From Thermaerobacter sp. FW80 (GTDB taxonomy: Bacteria; Bacillota; Sulfobacillia; Thermaerobacterales; Thermaerobacteraceae): 64,000 nt of DNA. The position numbers were made by a program, and so were the translations under genes. Location of the stretch: the NCBI RefSeq assembly GCF_004634385.1, contig NZ_CP037895.1, positions 1,029,245 through 1,093,244 of the forward strand. The letters run 5' to 3'. The notes under the pieces are model-generated. The model saw nothing but the letters and a program-made list of their open reading frames with translations. It was not told the origin of the DNA and searched no databases. This document shows positions 28,578 through 38,326 of this stretch, one piece after another. Position 1 is the first letter of the stretch. The number at the start of each line of letters is the position of its first letter.

Positions 28578-30101
28578 ATGGCATGGCGTGATGCGGGGGG
28601 GCCGGGGTGGGACGAGCCCCGGTCCGCCGGGGAGGGTTCCGATCAGGCGGCGCAGACCCCTTCGACCGCGGATGGCCGAGGTGATGGGTCGGACGACGGC
28701 GTCGGCGGGCGTGTGCCACGGGACGCAGGCGGCGCCGGGCCTTCGCCGGGCGCCGGCAGCCGGCCCCGGTGGCGCGGGTATCGGCGGGCGGCGGCCGCGG
28801 CGGCCGGGTTCGTCCTGGTCGCCGGCCTGGTGGCGGGCGCGGTGGGGCCGTTGCCGGCGCCCGCGCGGGCGGCCAGCTCGATCGGTGAGTTGCGTCAGCA
28901 GATCGACGATGCCAACGCGACCTTGCGCCAGCTGGAGCAGGAGCAGGCCGAGGCGCAGCGGCGGCTGCAGGCGCTCAAGCAGGACGAGGCGGCCATCGCC
29001 GAGCGGGTCCGCATCCGGGAGGAGCAGATCCGCGCCACGCGGGTCCGCCTGGCCGAGCTGACGGAACAGGTGCGGGAGGCCGAGGCCCGCGTCGAGGCCA
29101 AGCAGAGGGAGATCGACGAGGCGACGCGCCGGCTGGAGCAACGCGAAGACTACGTGGCCCGCCGGCTGCGTGCCATCCACGAGAACGGGACCGTCGGGGT
29201 GTTGGAGGTCCTGTTCGAGGCGAACAGCTTCGCCGACTTCCTGACGCGATTGGACCTTCTCAGCCGGATCCTGCGCCATGACGTGGAGGTCATGGCCGAG
29301 GTCAAGGCCGAGCGGGAGCGCCTGCTGGCCGAGAAGCGCCAGCTCGAGGCCGAACGGCGCCGTCTCGCGGCCCTCAAGGCCGAGGTGGAGCGCCAGCATC
29401 AGCGCCTGAACGCCACCGTGGCCAGCCACCGCGACGAGCTGGCGAAGCTGGCCGAGCAGCGCCGCCAGATCCAGCGGCACCTGGCGGCGCTCGAGGCGGA
29501 CTCCCAGGCGGTCGAGCGCATGCTCAAGAACCTGCAGGCGGACTTGAAGCGGCGCCTCGAGGCGCTGCAGCGCAACCGCAGCCGCGGGCCGCGGCAGGGC
29601 GGGGGCGGCCCCGTGGCCGGAGGCGGCGGCGGTGGCGGCGGAGGGGGTGGCCGCTTCGCCTGGCCGGTGCCTGGTGAGTACTACATCTCCTCGGGATTCG
29701 GCTATCGCAATCACCCGATCTACGGCTCCGTGCGGATGCACACCGGGGTGGACATCGACGCCGAGGGGCCGTTCGAAGATCCGCAGTGGCCATGCGGCTC
29801 GTCGGCGGGCAGGGATGATCCGCCATCGACGTGGGACAATGTGGTGGCCGTTGCTGATGGCATCGTCATCGCGTCCCGGTGCATGGCAGGATACGGCAAC
29901 GCCATCGTCATCGCCCATGACGACACATTGTCAACCTTGTACGGCCACTTGAGCCGCCGCTACGTCAATGAGGGTGACGTGGTGCGGCGCGGGCAGGTCA
30001 TTGGCCTCGTGGGGTCGACGGGTGCGTCGACCGGAACCCATTTACACTTTGAGGTACGGGTCAACGGTCAGCCGGTGGACCCGATGCCGTATCTGCGGTA
30101 G
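28578..30101 (+). CDS. coiled-coil M23 peptidase, EnvC/PcsB-like FtsEX partner
   Basis: About 507 residues. A long low-complexity N-terminus leads into a signal-type helix near residues 70-95 ending APARAAS; then a coiled coil of about 240 residues (LRQQIDDANATLRQLEQEQA onward), a Gly-rich hinge and a LytM domain. The zinc ligands HTGVD and HLHFEV are intact, so unlike EnvC it may be an active endopeptidase. Between them is an unusual Cys-containing insert (WPCGSS to SRCMAG). Start uncertain: ATG 28578 has GGGGAGG ten bases upstream; ATG 28512 is the longer choice. A 13-mer copy lies in the gap after ftsX (28417). Confidence 0.88.
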   Translation: MAWRDAGGPGWDEPRSAGEGSDQAAQTPSTADGRGDGSDDGVGGRVPRDAGGAGPSPGAGSRPRWRGYRRAAAAAAGFVLVAGLVAGAVGPLPAPARAASSIGELRQQIDDANATLRQLEQEQAEAQRRLQALKQDEAAIAERVRIREEQIRATRVRLAELTEQVREAEARVEAKQREIDEATRRLEQREDYVARRLRAIHENGTVGVLEVLFEANSFADFLTRLDLLSRILRHDVEVMAEVKAERERLLAEKRQLEAERRRLAALKAEVERQHQRLNATVASHRDELAKLAEQRRQIQRHLAALEADSQAVERMLKNLQADLKRRLEALQRNRSRGPRQGGGGPVAGGGGGGGGGGGRFAWPVPGEYYISSGFGYRNHPIYGSVRMHTGVDIDAEGPFEDPQWPCGSSAGRDDPPSTWDNVVAVADGIVIASRCMAGYGNAIVIAHDDTLSTLYGHLSRRYVNEGDVVRRGQVIGLVGSTGASTGTHLHFEVRVNGQPVDPMPYLR

Positions 30102-30118
30102 GCCTCGCTGGTCGGCCT

Positions 30119-30156
30119 CGCGGCGCCCGGCCCGTCTCGACGGGCCGGGCGCCGCG
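30119..30156 (+). terminator. strong hairpin after the M23 gene
   Basis: Perfect 18-bp inverted repeat (30119-30136 with 30139-30156; 2-base spacer) starting 18 bases after the stop. All but a few pairs are G-C; no T-run. Confidence 0.6.
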
Positions 30157-30173
30157 TCGCCTCCGCCTCGCCC

Positions 30174-30221
30174 CACTGAACGCGGGCCGGGCCCTGCCCA
30201 GGGCCCGGCCCGCGTTCAGTG
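30174..30221. repeat. perfect 23-bp inverted repeat
   Basis: Arms 30174-30196 and 30199-30221 are exact reverse complements with a 2-base spacer, 17 bases after the previous hairpin. Two perfect palindromes in tandem are more than one terminator needs. Confidence 0.85.
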
Positions 30222-30228
30222 GCACAGC

Positions 30229-30430
30229 CGGCGCGCCCGGCGCACCCGGCGCACCCGGCGCACCCGGCGCGCCCGAAGGGCACCCGGAGCGTATCGGGCG
30301 TGTCCGAAGGGCACCCGGCACGCCCGAAGCGCACCCGGAGCGGACCGGGCGTGCCCGAAGCGCACCGGGTGCACCCGGAGCACACCCGGAGCGCACCGGG
30401 CGCCCGGGGCGCACCGGGGCGCTCGGGACG
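30229..30430 (+). repeat. GC-rich tandem array
   Basis: About 200 bases of degenerate 9-base units of the type GCGCACCCG (variants GCGCCCGAA, AGCGCACCG, GGCACCCGG). It has no start or ribosome site and no protein-like frame. With the palindromes it fills the 611-base gap before ctpA. Confidence 0.75.
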
Positions 30431-30433
30431 TTG

Positions 30434-30442
30434 TGCTATCCT
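30434..30442 (+). promoter_or_regulatory. possible extended -10 promoter of ctpA
   Basis: TGCTATCCT: TGn before TATCCT (4/6), the only AT-rich spot between the repeat array and ctpA. No good -35. Confidence 0.3.
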
Positions 30443-30712
30443 GAATGGAGATCCCACGACGCGCGGTCATCGGCCCGCGCGGCGGCGGACCCGCGCGGTC
30501 GCAAGTCTACGCCGCCGTCGCCCGTGGTGGTCGTCCCATCGGGAGGGACCCGTCGGCGGCGCTGGAGGACCCGGCGGCGGCGCGCACCCTGTCCGCCGCC
30601 GCCCGCGCCGCGCCCGCCCCGCCCGCGCCGTCCCTCGGTTCGGCTCCCGGGACCGGGGGCATAGGCTGGTGGGGGCTTCGGCCTCGCTCCGGCTGGGAGG
30701 ATCGAGATCACC

Positions 30713-32086
30713 ATGACGACCTTCGGACCCTCGTTCCCCTCGGGGCCAGCCGGGCGGGAGGGTGACCGCCCGGTCTTGACATTGCGCCAGGCCGTCGCCG
30801 GGGCACTGGTGCTGATCCTGCTGACGGCCGTCGCGACCCTGGCCGTCGCCGACCGGGTGGAAGGCCTCTGGCTGCGCCTGTTTCCCCGCAGCGTGGCGCT
30901 GAGCGACGCCGAGAAGCAGCAATTGCTGGACGAGCTGGTGCGATCCCCCGAGTTCGACCGGTTCCTCCGCGTGATCCAGCTGGTGCGCACCCAGTACGTG
31001 GATCCGCTGCCCCTGGATCAGCTGCTCGAAGGGGCGGCCCGGGGCGTGGTGGCGGCGACCGGAGACCCGTTCTCGGCCTACTTCGACCCCGAGGAGTTCC
31101 GCGAGTTCCGCATGGACGTCTCCGGCCACTACACGGGCATCGGCGTCACCGTGTCCCAGGCGGAGGACGGGGGCGTGGTGGTCCAGTCGCTGTTCGAGGG
31201 CTCGCCCGGTGCCACCACGCCCTTCGAGGGGGCCAAGCCCGGCGATCCCGTGGGCCTGCGGCCCGGGGACGTGATCGTCGCCGTCGACGGCAAGGACGTG
31301 ACGGGCGAGTCGGTGGAGGCGGTGGCGCGCATGATCCGCGGCCCCGAGGGCACCCAGGTGACGGTGGAGGTCATGCGCCGCGGGCACGACCGGCCGCTGC
31401 GGTTCGTGTTGACCCGGCGTCAGATCGACGTGCCCTCGGTGCAGGCCCACATGCTGGAGGGCGGCATCGGCTACATCCACCTGACCCAGTTCCTCCCCGA
31501 CACGCCCCGCGACTTCGAGGCGGCGCTGGAGGAGCTGCGGTCCCAGGGGATGCGCGGCCTGATCCTGGACCTGCGCAACAACCCCGGCGGCGAGCTGCAG
31601 GCGGTGGTCCAGGTGGCCGACCGCTTGCTGCCGCGGGGACCCATCGTCCACATCGAATACCGCAACCGGGGCCGGGAGACCCACTCGTCCGACGCCCAGG
31701 CGCTGGGGTTGCCCCTGGTGGTGCTGATCAACCAGGGCAGTGCCAGCGCCTCGGAGATCCTGGCCGGCGCGATCCAGGACTACGGCGTCGGCGTGCTGGT
31801 GGGCGAGCACACCTTCGGCAAGGGCACGGTGCAGACTGTCTGGCCCCTGGAGGGCCGGAGCTGGAGGAGCCTGGGCGGCGAAGCGGCGGGGGCCGGCGTG
31901 AAGCTCACCGTCGCCCGCTACTTGACGCCGAAGGAGCGCCCCATCGTCATGGGCAAGGGCATCGAACCCGACGTCAAGGTACCCTTCGAGCTCGAGGATC
32001 TCAGCGCGATGGGGGACCTGGGCCGCGATCCCCAGCTCCAGGCGGGCTACGAGCGCGTGCGGCAGATGGTGGCGGGACGGACATGA
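30713..32086 (+). CDS. ctpA: carboxyl-terminal processing protease (S41, PDZ)
   Basis: 457-residue secreted or membrane-anchored protease. One N-terminal membrane helix (about residues 23-46), an S41 N-terminal part (LIQLVRTQYVDPLPLDQLL-like), a PDZ domain (about 110-205) and the catalytic domain with NQGSASASEILAGA (Ser near 345) and TFGKGTVQ (Lys near 370), the Ser/Lys dyad. ATG 30713 follows GGGAGGATCGAG. The stop overlaps the next ATG (ATGA). In Bacillus the orthologous region (ftsEX, ctpB, minJ) has the same order. Confidence 0.95.
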   Translation: MTTFGPSFPSGPAGREGDRPVLTLRQAVAGALVLILLTAVATLAVADRVEGLWLRLFPRSVALSDAEKQQLLDELVRSPEFDRFLRVIQLVRTQYVDPLPLDQLLEGAARGVVAATGDPFSAYFDPEEFREFRMDVSGHYTGIGVTVSQAEDGGVVVQSLFEGSPGATTPFEGAKPGDPVGLRPGDVIVAVDGKDVTGESVEAVARMIRGPEGTQVTVEVMRRGHDRPLRFVLTRRQIDVPSVQAHMLEGGIGYIHLTQFLPDTPRDFEAALEELRSQGMRGLILDLRNNPGGELQAVVQVADRLLPRGPIVHIEYRNRGRETHSSDAQALGLPLVVLINQGSASASEILAGAIQDYGVGVLVGEHTFGKGTVQTVWPLEGRSWRSLGGEAAGAGVKLTVARYLTPKERPIVMGKGIEPDVKVPFELEDLSAMGDLGRDPQLQAGYERVRQMVAGRT

Positions 32087-33327
32087 GCGGACCGTGGGGG
32101 CTTCCCTTGCTCGAGCTGGCGCGCCAGTGGCTCCAGGACACGCTGCCGGCGGCCGTGATCTACCCGTCCTACACGCCCCTGTTCCTCCTGGTGCTCGGGT
32201 TGGTGGCGCTGCAGTACGCCCGCATCGCGCGAATGGAGGCCGGGCTCTACGGGCAGCCGCTGGTGCCCACCTGGCACCGGGTGCTGACGGCGCTGGCCGC
32301 GGGGCTGGTGGGCGGGTTCGTCGGCGCGATGGTGATGATGGCGACCGGGGTGGTGCTGGAGCCCCGCGATGCGCTCCCGCTGTGGCCGGTGGCCCTGGCC
32401 CTGGCCTTCATCCGCCCCCGCTTCATGTGCTTCGCGTACGCCACCGGGGTGATCGGCGTCAGCGCGCTCCTCGTGGGATGGCCCGACGTCCACGTGCCCG
32501 GGCTGGTGGCGTTGGTCGGCGCGCTGCACCTGGCCGAGGCGATCCTGGTGTACATCGACGGCGCCGAGGGCGCGACGCCGGTGCTGGCCCGGAACGGGCG
32601 GGGCGAGGTGGTCGGGGGCTACCTGATGCAGCGCTTCTGGCCGGTTCCCGCCGCCATCCTGGTGCTGCTCCACATGCCGGCACCCGGTCAGGGCATCGCG
32701 ATGCCCGACTGGTGGCCCCTGGTGCGGCCGGCGCCGCTGCAGGCGGCGGACCCCGCGGCGGTGGCGGTGGCGGCCCTGCCCCTGCTGGCCGCCCTCGGGT
32801 ACACCGACGTCGCCCTGACGGCGCCCCCCGGCGTCCGCTCCCGCCGCATGGCCCTGGGGCTGGTGGGCTACGGGGCGGCCCTGATGGCCATGGCGGTGCT
32901 GGCGGAGCGGCACGCCCTCTGGGCTTGGCCCGCCGTCCTGGCCTCTCCCCTGCTCCACGAGGCGATGATCTTCGCCGGTCTGGCCCGGGAGCGGTGGGGA
33001 CGTCCCGCCTTCGGGCCGGCCGCCGACGGCCTGCGGGTGCTCTGGGTCGGGCCCCGCTCCCAGGCCGCCCGGCTGGGCCTGGAGCCCGGCGACGTGATCC
33101 TCACGGTCAACGGGCAGCCGGTGCGGCGGCCGGCTGACCTGCGCGACGCCAGCGGTCCGTATGCCCACTACCTCCGCTTGGAGGTGCGCAGAGGTTCGCG
33201 GTCCCTGACCCTGGAGACCAACCGGTTCGACCCCGCGGCGCCGCTGGGCCTGCTGCTGGTGCCCCCGCCGGACGAACCGGCCCAGCCGGTGATCGACCTG
33301 GGCGGCAAACGCTTGTTTGGGACTTGA
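32083..33327 (+). CDS. polytopic PDZ membrane protein, MinJ-like
   Basis: 414 residues: about seven or eight membrane helices (residues about 20-305) and a C-terminal PDZ domain (LRVLWVGPRSQAARLGLEPG, DVILTVNGQPVRRPADL). This architecture and the place after ftsEX-ctp and before uvrBA match Bacillus MinJ (swrAB region), which links DivIVA to the Min system; orthology is inference. ATG overlaps the ctpA stop by four bases. The end contains an exact iterated 13-mer (33270), and the uvrB LexA-like box lies within its last codons. Confidence 0.8.
   Translation: MSGPWGLPLLELARQWLQDTLPAAVIYPSYTPLFLLVLGLVALQYARIARMEAGLYGQPLVPTWHRVLTALAAGLVGGFVGAMVMMATGVVLEPRDALPLWPVALALAFIRPRFMCFAYATGVIGVSALLVGWPDVHVPGLVALVGALHLAEAILVYIDGAEGATPVLARNGRGEVVGGYLMQRFWPVPAAILVLLHMPAPGQGIAMPDWWPLVRPAPLQAADPAAVAVAALPLLAALGYTDVALTAPPGVRSRRMALGLVGYGAALMAMAVLAERHALWAWPAVLASPLLHEAMIFAGLARERWGRPAFGPAADGLRVLWVGPRSQAARLGLEPGDVILTVNGQPVRRPADLRDASGPYAHYLRLEVRRGSRSLTLETNRFDPAAPLGLLLVPPPDEPAQPVIDLGGKRLFGT
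33270..33282 (+). repeat. iterated 13-mer GGACGAACCGGCC
   Basis: Exact copy near the 3' end of the PDZ protein gene. Confidence 0.85.
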
Positions 33328-33342
33328 CGCCCGCAGTACACT
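33306..33342 (+). promoter_or_regulatory. uvrBA promoter with LexA-like box
   Basis: CAAACGCTTGTTTG (33306-33319) matches 12 of 14 positions of the Firmicute LexA/DinR consensus CGAACRNRYGTTYG and is itself a perfect CAAAC-N4-GTTTG palindrome. It overlaps the -35 TTGTTT (33313-33318) of a promoter with TACACT (33337-33342) 18 bases on. That is the expected layout for SOS repression of uvrB. Confidence 0.6.
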
Positions 33343-33372
33343 GGAGGCGCGCGGGACCGGGAGGTGGGGCGC

Positions 33373-35451
33373 GTGCCTGCGTTCAAGGTGGTCTCGGAGT
33401 TCGAGCCCAAGGGCGACCAACCGAAGGCCATCGCGGAGATCACCCGGGCCTTCCGCGAGGGCGCCCGGGTGGTGACCTTGTTGGGCGCCACGGGCACGGG
33501 GAAGACGGCCACCATGGCGTGGGTCATCGAACAGCTGCAGCTGCCCACCCTGGTCATCGCCCACAACAAGACCCTGGCAGGCCAGCTGGCCGCGGAGTTC
33601 AAGGAGTTCTTCCCCCACAACGCGGTGGAGTACTTCGTCAGCTACTACGACTACTACCAGCCGGAGGCCTACGTGCCGCAGACCGACACCTACATCGAGA
33701 AGGACGCGCTGATCAACGACGAGATCGACAAGCTGCGCCACTCGGCGACCAGCAGCCTCTTCGAGCGCAAGGACGTCATCGTCGTCGCCAGCGTGTCCTG
33801 CATCTACGGCCTGGGCGCGCCCGAGGACTACCGCGACCTGGTGCTGTCGCTGCGGGTGGGCAACGAGATGCCGCGGGAGCAGATCCTGCGCAAGCTGGTG
33901 GACATCCAGTACACCCGCAACGACGTGGACTTCCAGCGCGGCTGCTTCCGGGTCCGGGGCGACGTGATCGAGATCTTCCCCGCCTCCATGGCCGAGCGGG
34001 CCATCCGGGTGGAGCTGTTCGGCGACGAGATCGACCGGCTGACGGAGATCGACGCGCTGACCGGCGAGGTGCTGGCGTATCGCGATCACGTGGCCATCTA
34101 CCCGGCCAGCCACTACGTCACCCACGAGTGGAAGCTGAAGCGGGCCATCGAGTCCATCGAGCGCGAGCTGGAGGAGCGGCTGGCCGAGCTGCGGGCCCAG
34201 GGCAAGCTCCTGGAGGCGCAGCGGCTGGAGCAGCGGACGCGGTACGACCTGGAGATGCTGCGGGAGGTCGGGTACTGCAGCGGCATCGAGAACTACTCGC
34301 GGCATCTGACGGGGCGGGCGCCGGGCGAGCCGCCCTACACGCTGCTGGACTACTTCCCGCGGCCGTTCCTCTGCATCATCGACGAGTCCCACGTGACGAT
34401 CCCCCAGCTCCGGGCGATGTACGAGGGGGAGATGTCGCGCAAGGACTCGCTGATCGAGTACGGCTTCCGCCTGCCGTCGGCCCGGGACAACCGGCCGCTG
34501 AAGTTCGAGGAGTTCTGGGAGAGGGTCGGGCAGGTGCTGTTCGTCTCCGCGACGCCGGGTCCCTTCGAGCGGGAGGTCTCCGACGTCATCGTCGAGCAGA
34601 TCGTCCGGCCCACGGGGCTCCTGGATCCGGAGATCGAGGTGCGGCCCACCCGCGGGCAGATCGAGGACCTGCTGGGGGAGATCCGCCAGCGGGTCGCACG
34701 CGGCCACCGCGTGCTGGTCACCACGCTGACCAAGCGCATGGCCGAGGACCTGACGGACTACCTGCGGGAGATGGGCATCAAGGTCCGCTACCTGCACTCC
34801 GAGATCGACACGCTGGAGCGCATGGAGATCGTCCGCGACCTGCGGCTCGGCGTCTTCGACGTGCTGGTCGGGATCAACCTGTTGCGCGAGGGCCTGGACA
34901 TCCCCGAGGTCTCGCTGGTGGCCATCCTGGATGCGGACAAGGAGGGCTACCTGCGGTCGTCCACGGCGCTGATCCAGACCATCGGCCGGGCGGCCCGCAA
35001 CGCGGAAGGCAAGGTGATCATGTACGCCGACACCATCACCGACTCCATGCGCCAGGCCATCGAGGAGACGTACCGCCGGCGCAAGATCCAGGAAGAATAC
35101 AACCGGCGCCACGGCATCACCCCGCAGACGGTGCGCAAGGCGGTGCGGGACGTGATCGAGGCGACCCATGCCGCCGAGCGGCCGCCCGAGTACCTGGCCG
35201 GGAAGCGGCTCTCGGATCTGCCGCGGCACCAGATCCCGGACATCGTCAAGCGGCTCCGCAAGGAGATGGAGCAGGCGGCCCGGGATCTGGAGTTCGAGCG
35301 GGCGGCGCTGCTCCGGGACATGATCCTGGAGCTCGAGGCCCGGCGCCTGGGCCAGCCCGTCGGCCGCGAGGAGCTGCGGGCCGCGGCGACGGCAGCCCGC
35401 GACGGAGCCGGCACCCGGCGCCGGGAGCGGTCCCGCCGGGCCGGCAGGTGA
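33373..35451 (+). CDS. uvrB: excinuclease ABC subunit B
   Basis: 692-residue DNA-damage verification helicase of nucleotide excision repair. Walker [15 protein letters not shown], the beta-hairpin region [20 protein letters not shown], helicase motifs ([35 protein letters not shown]) and a C-terminal UVR motif binding UvrC are present. GTG 33373 was chosen: GGGAGGTGG lies seven bases before it, whereas GTG 33364 lies inside that site. uvrA starts four bases after the stop. Confidence 0.98.
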   Translation: MPAFKVVSEFEPKGDQPKAIAEITRAFREGARVVTLLGATGTGKTATMAWVIEQLQLPTLVIAHNKTLAGQLAAEFKEFFPHNAVEYFVSYYDYYQPEAYVPQTDTYIEKDALINDEIDKLRHSATSSLFERKDVIVVASVSCIYGLGAPEDYRDLVLSLRVGNEMPREQILRKLVDIQYTRNDVDFQRGCFRVRGDVIEIFPASMAERAIRVELFGDEIDRLTEIDALTGEVLAYRDHVAIYPASHYVTHEWKLKRAIESIERELEERLAELRAQGKLLEAQRLEQRTRYDLEMLREVGYCSGIENYSRHLTGRAPGEPPYTLLDYFPRPFLCIIDESHVTIPQLRAMYEGEMSRKDSLIEYGFRLPSARDNRPLKFEEFWERVGQVLFVSATPGPFEREVSDVIVEQIVRPTGLLDPEIEVRPTRGQIEDLLGEIRQRVARGHRVLVTTLTKRMAEDLTDYLREMGIKVRYLHSEIDTLERMEIVRDLRLGVFDVLVGINLLREGLDIPEVSLVAILDADKEGYLRSSTALIQTIGRAARNAEGKVIMYADTITDSMRQAIEETYRRRKIQEEYNRRHGITPQTVRKAVRDVIEATHAAERPPEYLAGKRLSDLPRHQIPDIVKRLRKEMEQAARDLEFERAALLRDMILELEARRLGQPVGREELRAAATAARDGAGTRRRERSRRAGR

Positions 35452-35455
35452 CGCG

Positions 35456-38326
35456 ATGGGACAGGATCGGATCGTCATCCGCGGGGCGCGGCAGCACAAC
35501 CTGAAGAACATCGACCTGGAGCTGCCCCGGGACAAGCTGATCGTGATCACGGGCCTCAGCGGCAGCGGCAAGAGCTCGCTGGCCTTCGACACGCTGTACG
35601 CCGAGGGCCAGCGGCGCTACGTGGAGTCGCTGTCGGCGTACGCCCGCCAGTTCCTGGGGCAGATGGACAAGCCGGACGTCGACCTGATCGAGGGGCTGTC
35701 GCCGGCCATCTCCATCGACCAGAAGACCACGACCCGCAACCCGCGGTCGACCGTGGGCACGGTGACGGAGATCTACGACTACCTGCGCCTGCTCTTCGCC
35801 CGCGTCGGCCATCCCCACTGCCCCGACTGCGGCCGGCCCATCAGCCAGCAGACGGTGGAGCAGATGGTCGACCGGGTGCTGGAGCTGCCCGAGGGGACGC
35901 GGGTGCAGGTGCTGGCGCCGCTGGTGCGGGGCCGCAAGGGCGAGCACGAGAAGGTCATCGAGGAGGCCCGGCGGGCCGGGTTCGTCCGGATCCGGATCGA
36001 CGGCCAGGTGCGCGAGCTGGCGGAGCTGCCACCGGGCTTCAAGCTGGAGAAGAACAAGAAGCACACCATCGAGGTGGTGGTCGACCGCATCGTGGTGCGC
36101 CCCAGCGCCCGGGGTCGGCTGGCCGACTCCATCGAGACGGCCCTGGGCCTGGCGGACGGCCTGGTGCTGATCGACGTGCTGGACGGGGAGCCGATGCTCT
36201 TCAGCCAGCGCTTCGCCTGCCCCGAGTGCGGGACCAGCCTGGAAGAGCTGAGCCCGCGCATGTTCTCCTTCAACAGCCCCTACGGGGCCTGCCCCGTCTG
36301 TTCGGGTCTGGGCAGCCGACTGGAGATCGACCCCGAGCTGGTGATCCCGGACCGGCGCAAGTCCCTGGCGGACGGGGCGGTGGTGCCGTGGAGCCGCGGC
36401 TCCTCGAACTACTACCCGCAGCTCCTGATGGCGGTGGCGCGCCACTTCGGGGTCGACTGGGAGGCGCCCCTGGAGGAGGCGGGGGAGGAGTTCATCCGGG
36501 TGTTGCTCTACGGCACGCCGGAGCCCATCCGCTTCCGCTACGAGAACCGGTACGGGCGGGTCCGGGAGCGGTACGTGACCTTCGAGGGCGTGGTGGCCAA
36601 CCTGCAGCGCCGCTACCGGGAGGCGACCACCGACGCCCAGCGGGAAGAGATCGAGCAGTACATGAGCGCCCACCCCTGCCCCGCCTGCCGGGGCGCCCGG
36701 CTGCGGCCGGAGTCCCTGGCGGTCACCGTGGGTGGCAAGAACATCGCCGAGATCACCGCCATGTCCGTGCGTCAGCTCCTGGGCTTCCTGGACGATCTGG
36801 AGCTGACGGAGCGCGAGGCCACCATCGCCCGCGAGGTGATCAAGGAGATCCGCGCGCGGCTGCGCTTCCTGGCGGACGTGGGCCTCGACTACCTGACGCT
36901 GGACCGGCCGGCGGGGACGCTCTCGGGGGGCGAGGCGCAGCGGATCCGGCTCGCCACCCAGATCGGCTCGGGCCTGGTGGGCGTGCTCTACATCCTGGAC
37001 GAACCCAGCATCGGCCTCCACCAGCGGGACAACGCGCGGCTGATCGCCACCCTGCAGCGACTGCGCGACCTGGGCAACACGCTGGTGGTGGTCGAGCACG
37101 ACCAGGACATGATCGAGGCGGCCGACTTCATCGTCGACATCGGGCCCGGGGCGGGCGAGCACGGCGGCCGGGTCGTGGTGGCCGGGACGCTGGACGACGT
37201 GGTGAACTGCCCGGAGTCTGTCACCGGCCAGTACCTCTCCGGCCGGCGGGAGATCCCGGTGCCCGAGCGGCGGCGGCAGCCCAACGGCCGCTGGCTGGTG
37301 GTGCGAGGGGCGCGGGAGCACAACCTCAAGGACATCGACGTGCGCTTCCCCCTCAACCTCCTGGTGTGCGTGACCGGCGTGTCGGGCAGCGGCAAGTCGA
37401 CCCTGGTCAACGACATCCTCTACCGGCGGCTGGCCCAGCACGTCTACGGCACGAAGACGCGGCCGGGGGCGCACGACGGCATCGAGGGCCTGGAGTACGT
37501 GCGCAAGGTGGTCAACGTCGACCAGTCGCCCATCGGCCGTACGCCGCGCTCCAACCCGGCCACCTACACCGGCGTGTTCGACTTCATCCGCGAGCTCTTC
37601 GCCGCGACGCCCGAGGCGCGGATGCGCGGCTACACCAAGGGCCGGTTCAGCTTCAACGTGCGCGGCGGGCGCTGCGAGGCCTGCAAGGGCGACGGGATCA
37701 TCAAGATCGAGATGCACTTCCTGCCCGACGTGTACGTGCCCTGCGAGGTGTGCAAGGGCAAGCGGTACAACCGGGAGACGCTGGAGATCAAGTACAAGGG
37801 CAAGTCCATCGCCGACGTGCTGGACATGACGGTGGAAGAGGCCCTGGAGTTCTTCGCGGCGGTGCCGCGCATCCAGCGCAAGCTCCAGACCCTCTATGAC
37901 GTCGGGTTGGGGTACATCCGCCTGGGGCAGCCTGCCACCGAGCTCTCGGGCGGCGAGGCCCAGCGGGTGAAGCTGGCCACCGAGCTCTCGCGCCGGTCCG
38001 ACGGCGGCACGGTGTACATCCTGGACGAGCCCACCACCGGCCTGCACTTCGCCGACATCCACCGCCTGGTGGACGTGCTGCAGCGGCTGGTGGACGCCGG
38101 CGACACGGTGATCGTCATCGAGCACAACCTGGACGTGGTCAAGGTGGCGGACTGGGTCATCGACCTGGGTCCGGAGGGCGGCGACGAGGGCGGGCGGGTG
38201 GTGGCCGAGGGCCCGCCGGAGGCCATCATGGAGGAACCGGCCTCCTACACCGGCCGGTTCCTGCGCCAGCACCTGGAGCGCCAGCGCTCGCGGGTCCGCT
38301 CCCACCTCAAGCCGGCCGCCGTGTGA
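35456..38326 (+). CDS. uvrA: excinuclease ABC subunit A
   Basis: 956-residue damage-recognition ATPase with two ABC modules: Walker [20 protein letters not shown] near residue 35 and [19 protein letters not shown] near 645; zinc motifs ([35 protein letters not shown]); signatures [19 protein letters not shown] and [15 protein letters not shown]. It is co-transcribed with uvrB. Its 3' end overlaps the converging AI-2E transporter gene by 20 bases. Confidence 0.98.
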   Translation: MGQDRIVIRGARQHNLKNIDLELPRDKLIVITGLSGSGKSSLAFDTLYAEGQRRYVESLSAYARQFLGQMDKPDVDLIEGLSPAISIDQKTTTRNPRSTVGTVTEIYDYLRLLFARVGHPHCPDCGRPISQQTVEQMVDRVLELPEGTRVQVLAPLVRGRKGEHEKVIEEARRAGFVRIRIDGQVRELAELPPGFKLEKNKKHTIEVVVDRIVVRPSARGRLADSIETALGLADGLVLIDVLDGEPMLFSQRFACPECGTSLEELSPRMFSFNSPYGACPVCSGLGSRLEIDPELVIPDRRKSLADGAVVPWSRGSSNYYPQLLMAVARHFGVDWEAPLEEAGEEFIRVLLYGTPEPIRFRYENRYGRVRERYVTFEGVVANLQRRYREATTDAQREEIEQYMSAHPCPACRGARLRPESLAVTVGGKNIAEITAMSVRQLLGFLDDLELTEREATIAREVIKEIRARLRFLADVGLDYLTLDRPAGTLSGGEAQRIRLATQIGSGLVGVLYILDEPSIGLHQRDNARLIATLQRLRDLGNTLVVVEHDQDMIEAADFIVDIGPGAGEHGGRVVVAGTLDDVVNCPESVTGQYLSGRREIPVPERRRQPNGRWLVVRGAREHNLKDIDVRFPLNLLVCVTGVSGSGKSTLVNDILYRRLAQHVYGTKTRPGAHDGIEGLEYVRKVVNVDQSPIGRTPRSNPATYTGVFDFIRELFAATPEARMRGYTKGRFSFNVRGGRCEACKGDGIIKIEMHFLPDVYVPCEVCKGKRYNRETLEIKYKGKSIADVLDMTVEEALEFFAAVPRIQRKLQTLYDVGLGYIRLGQPATELSGGEAQRVKLATELSRRSDGGTVYILDEPTTGLHFADIHRLVDVLQRLVDAGDTVIVIEHNLDVVKVADWVIDLGPEGGDEGGRVVAEGPPEAIMEEPASYTGRFLRQHLERQRSRVRSHLKPAAV

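Noticed and set aside
30219-30430. CRISPR array or repeat-protein gene
   Set aside because: Units are about 9 bases, degenerate and without unique spacers; frames through it lack start sites.
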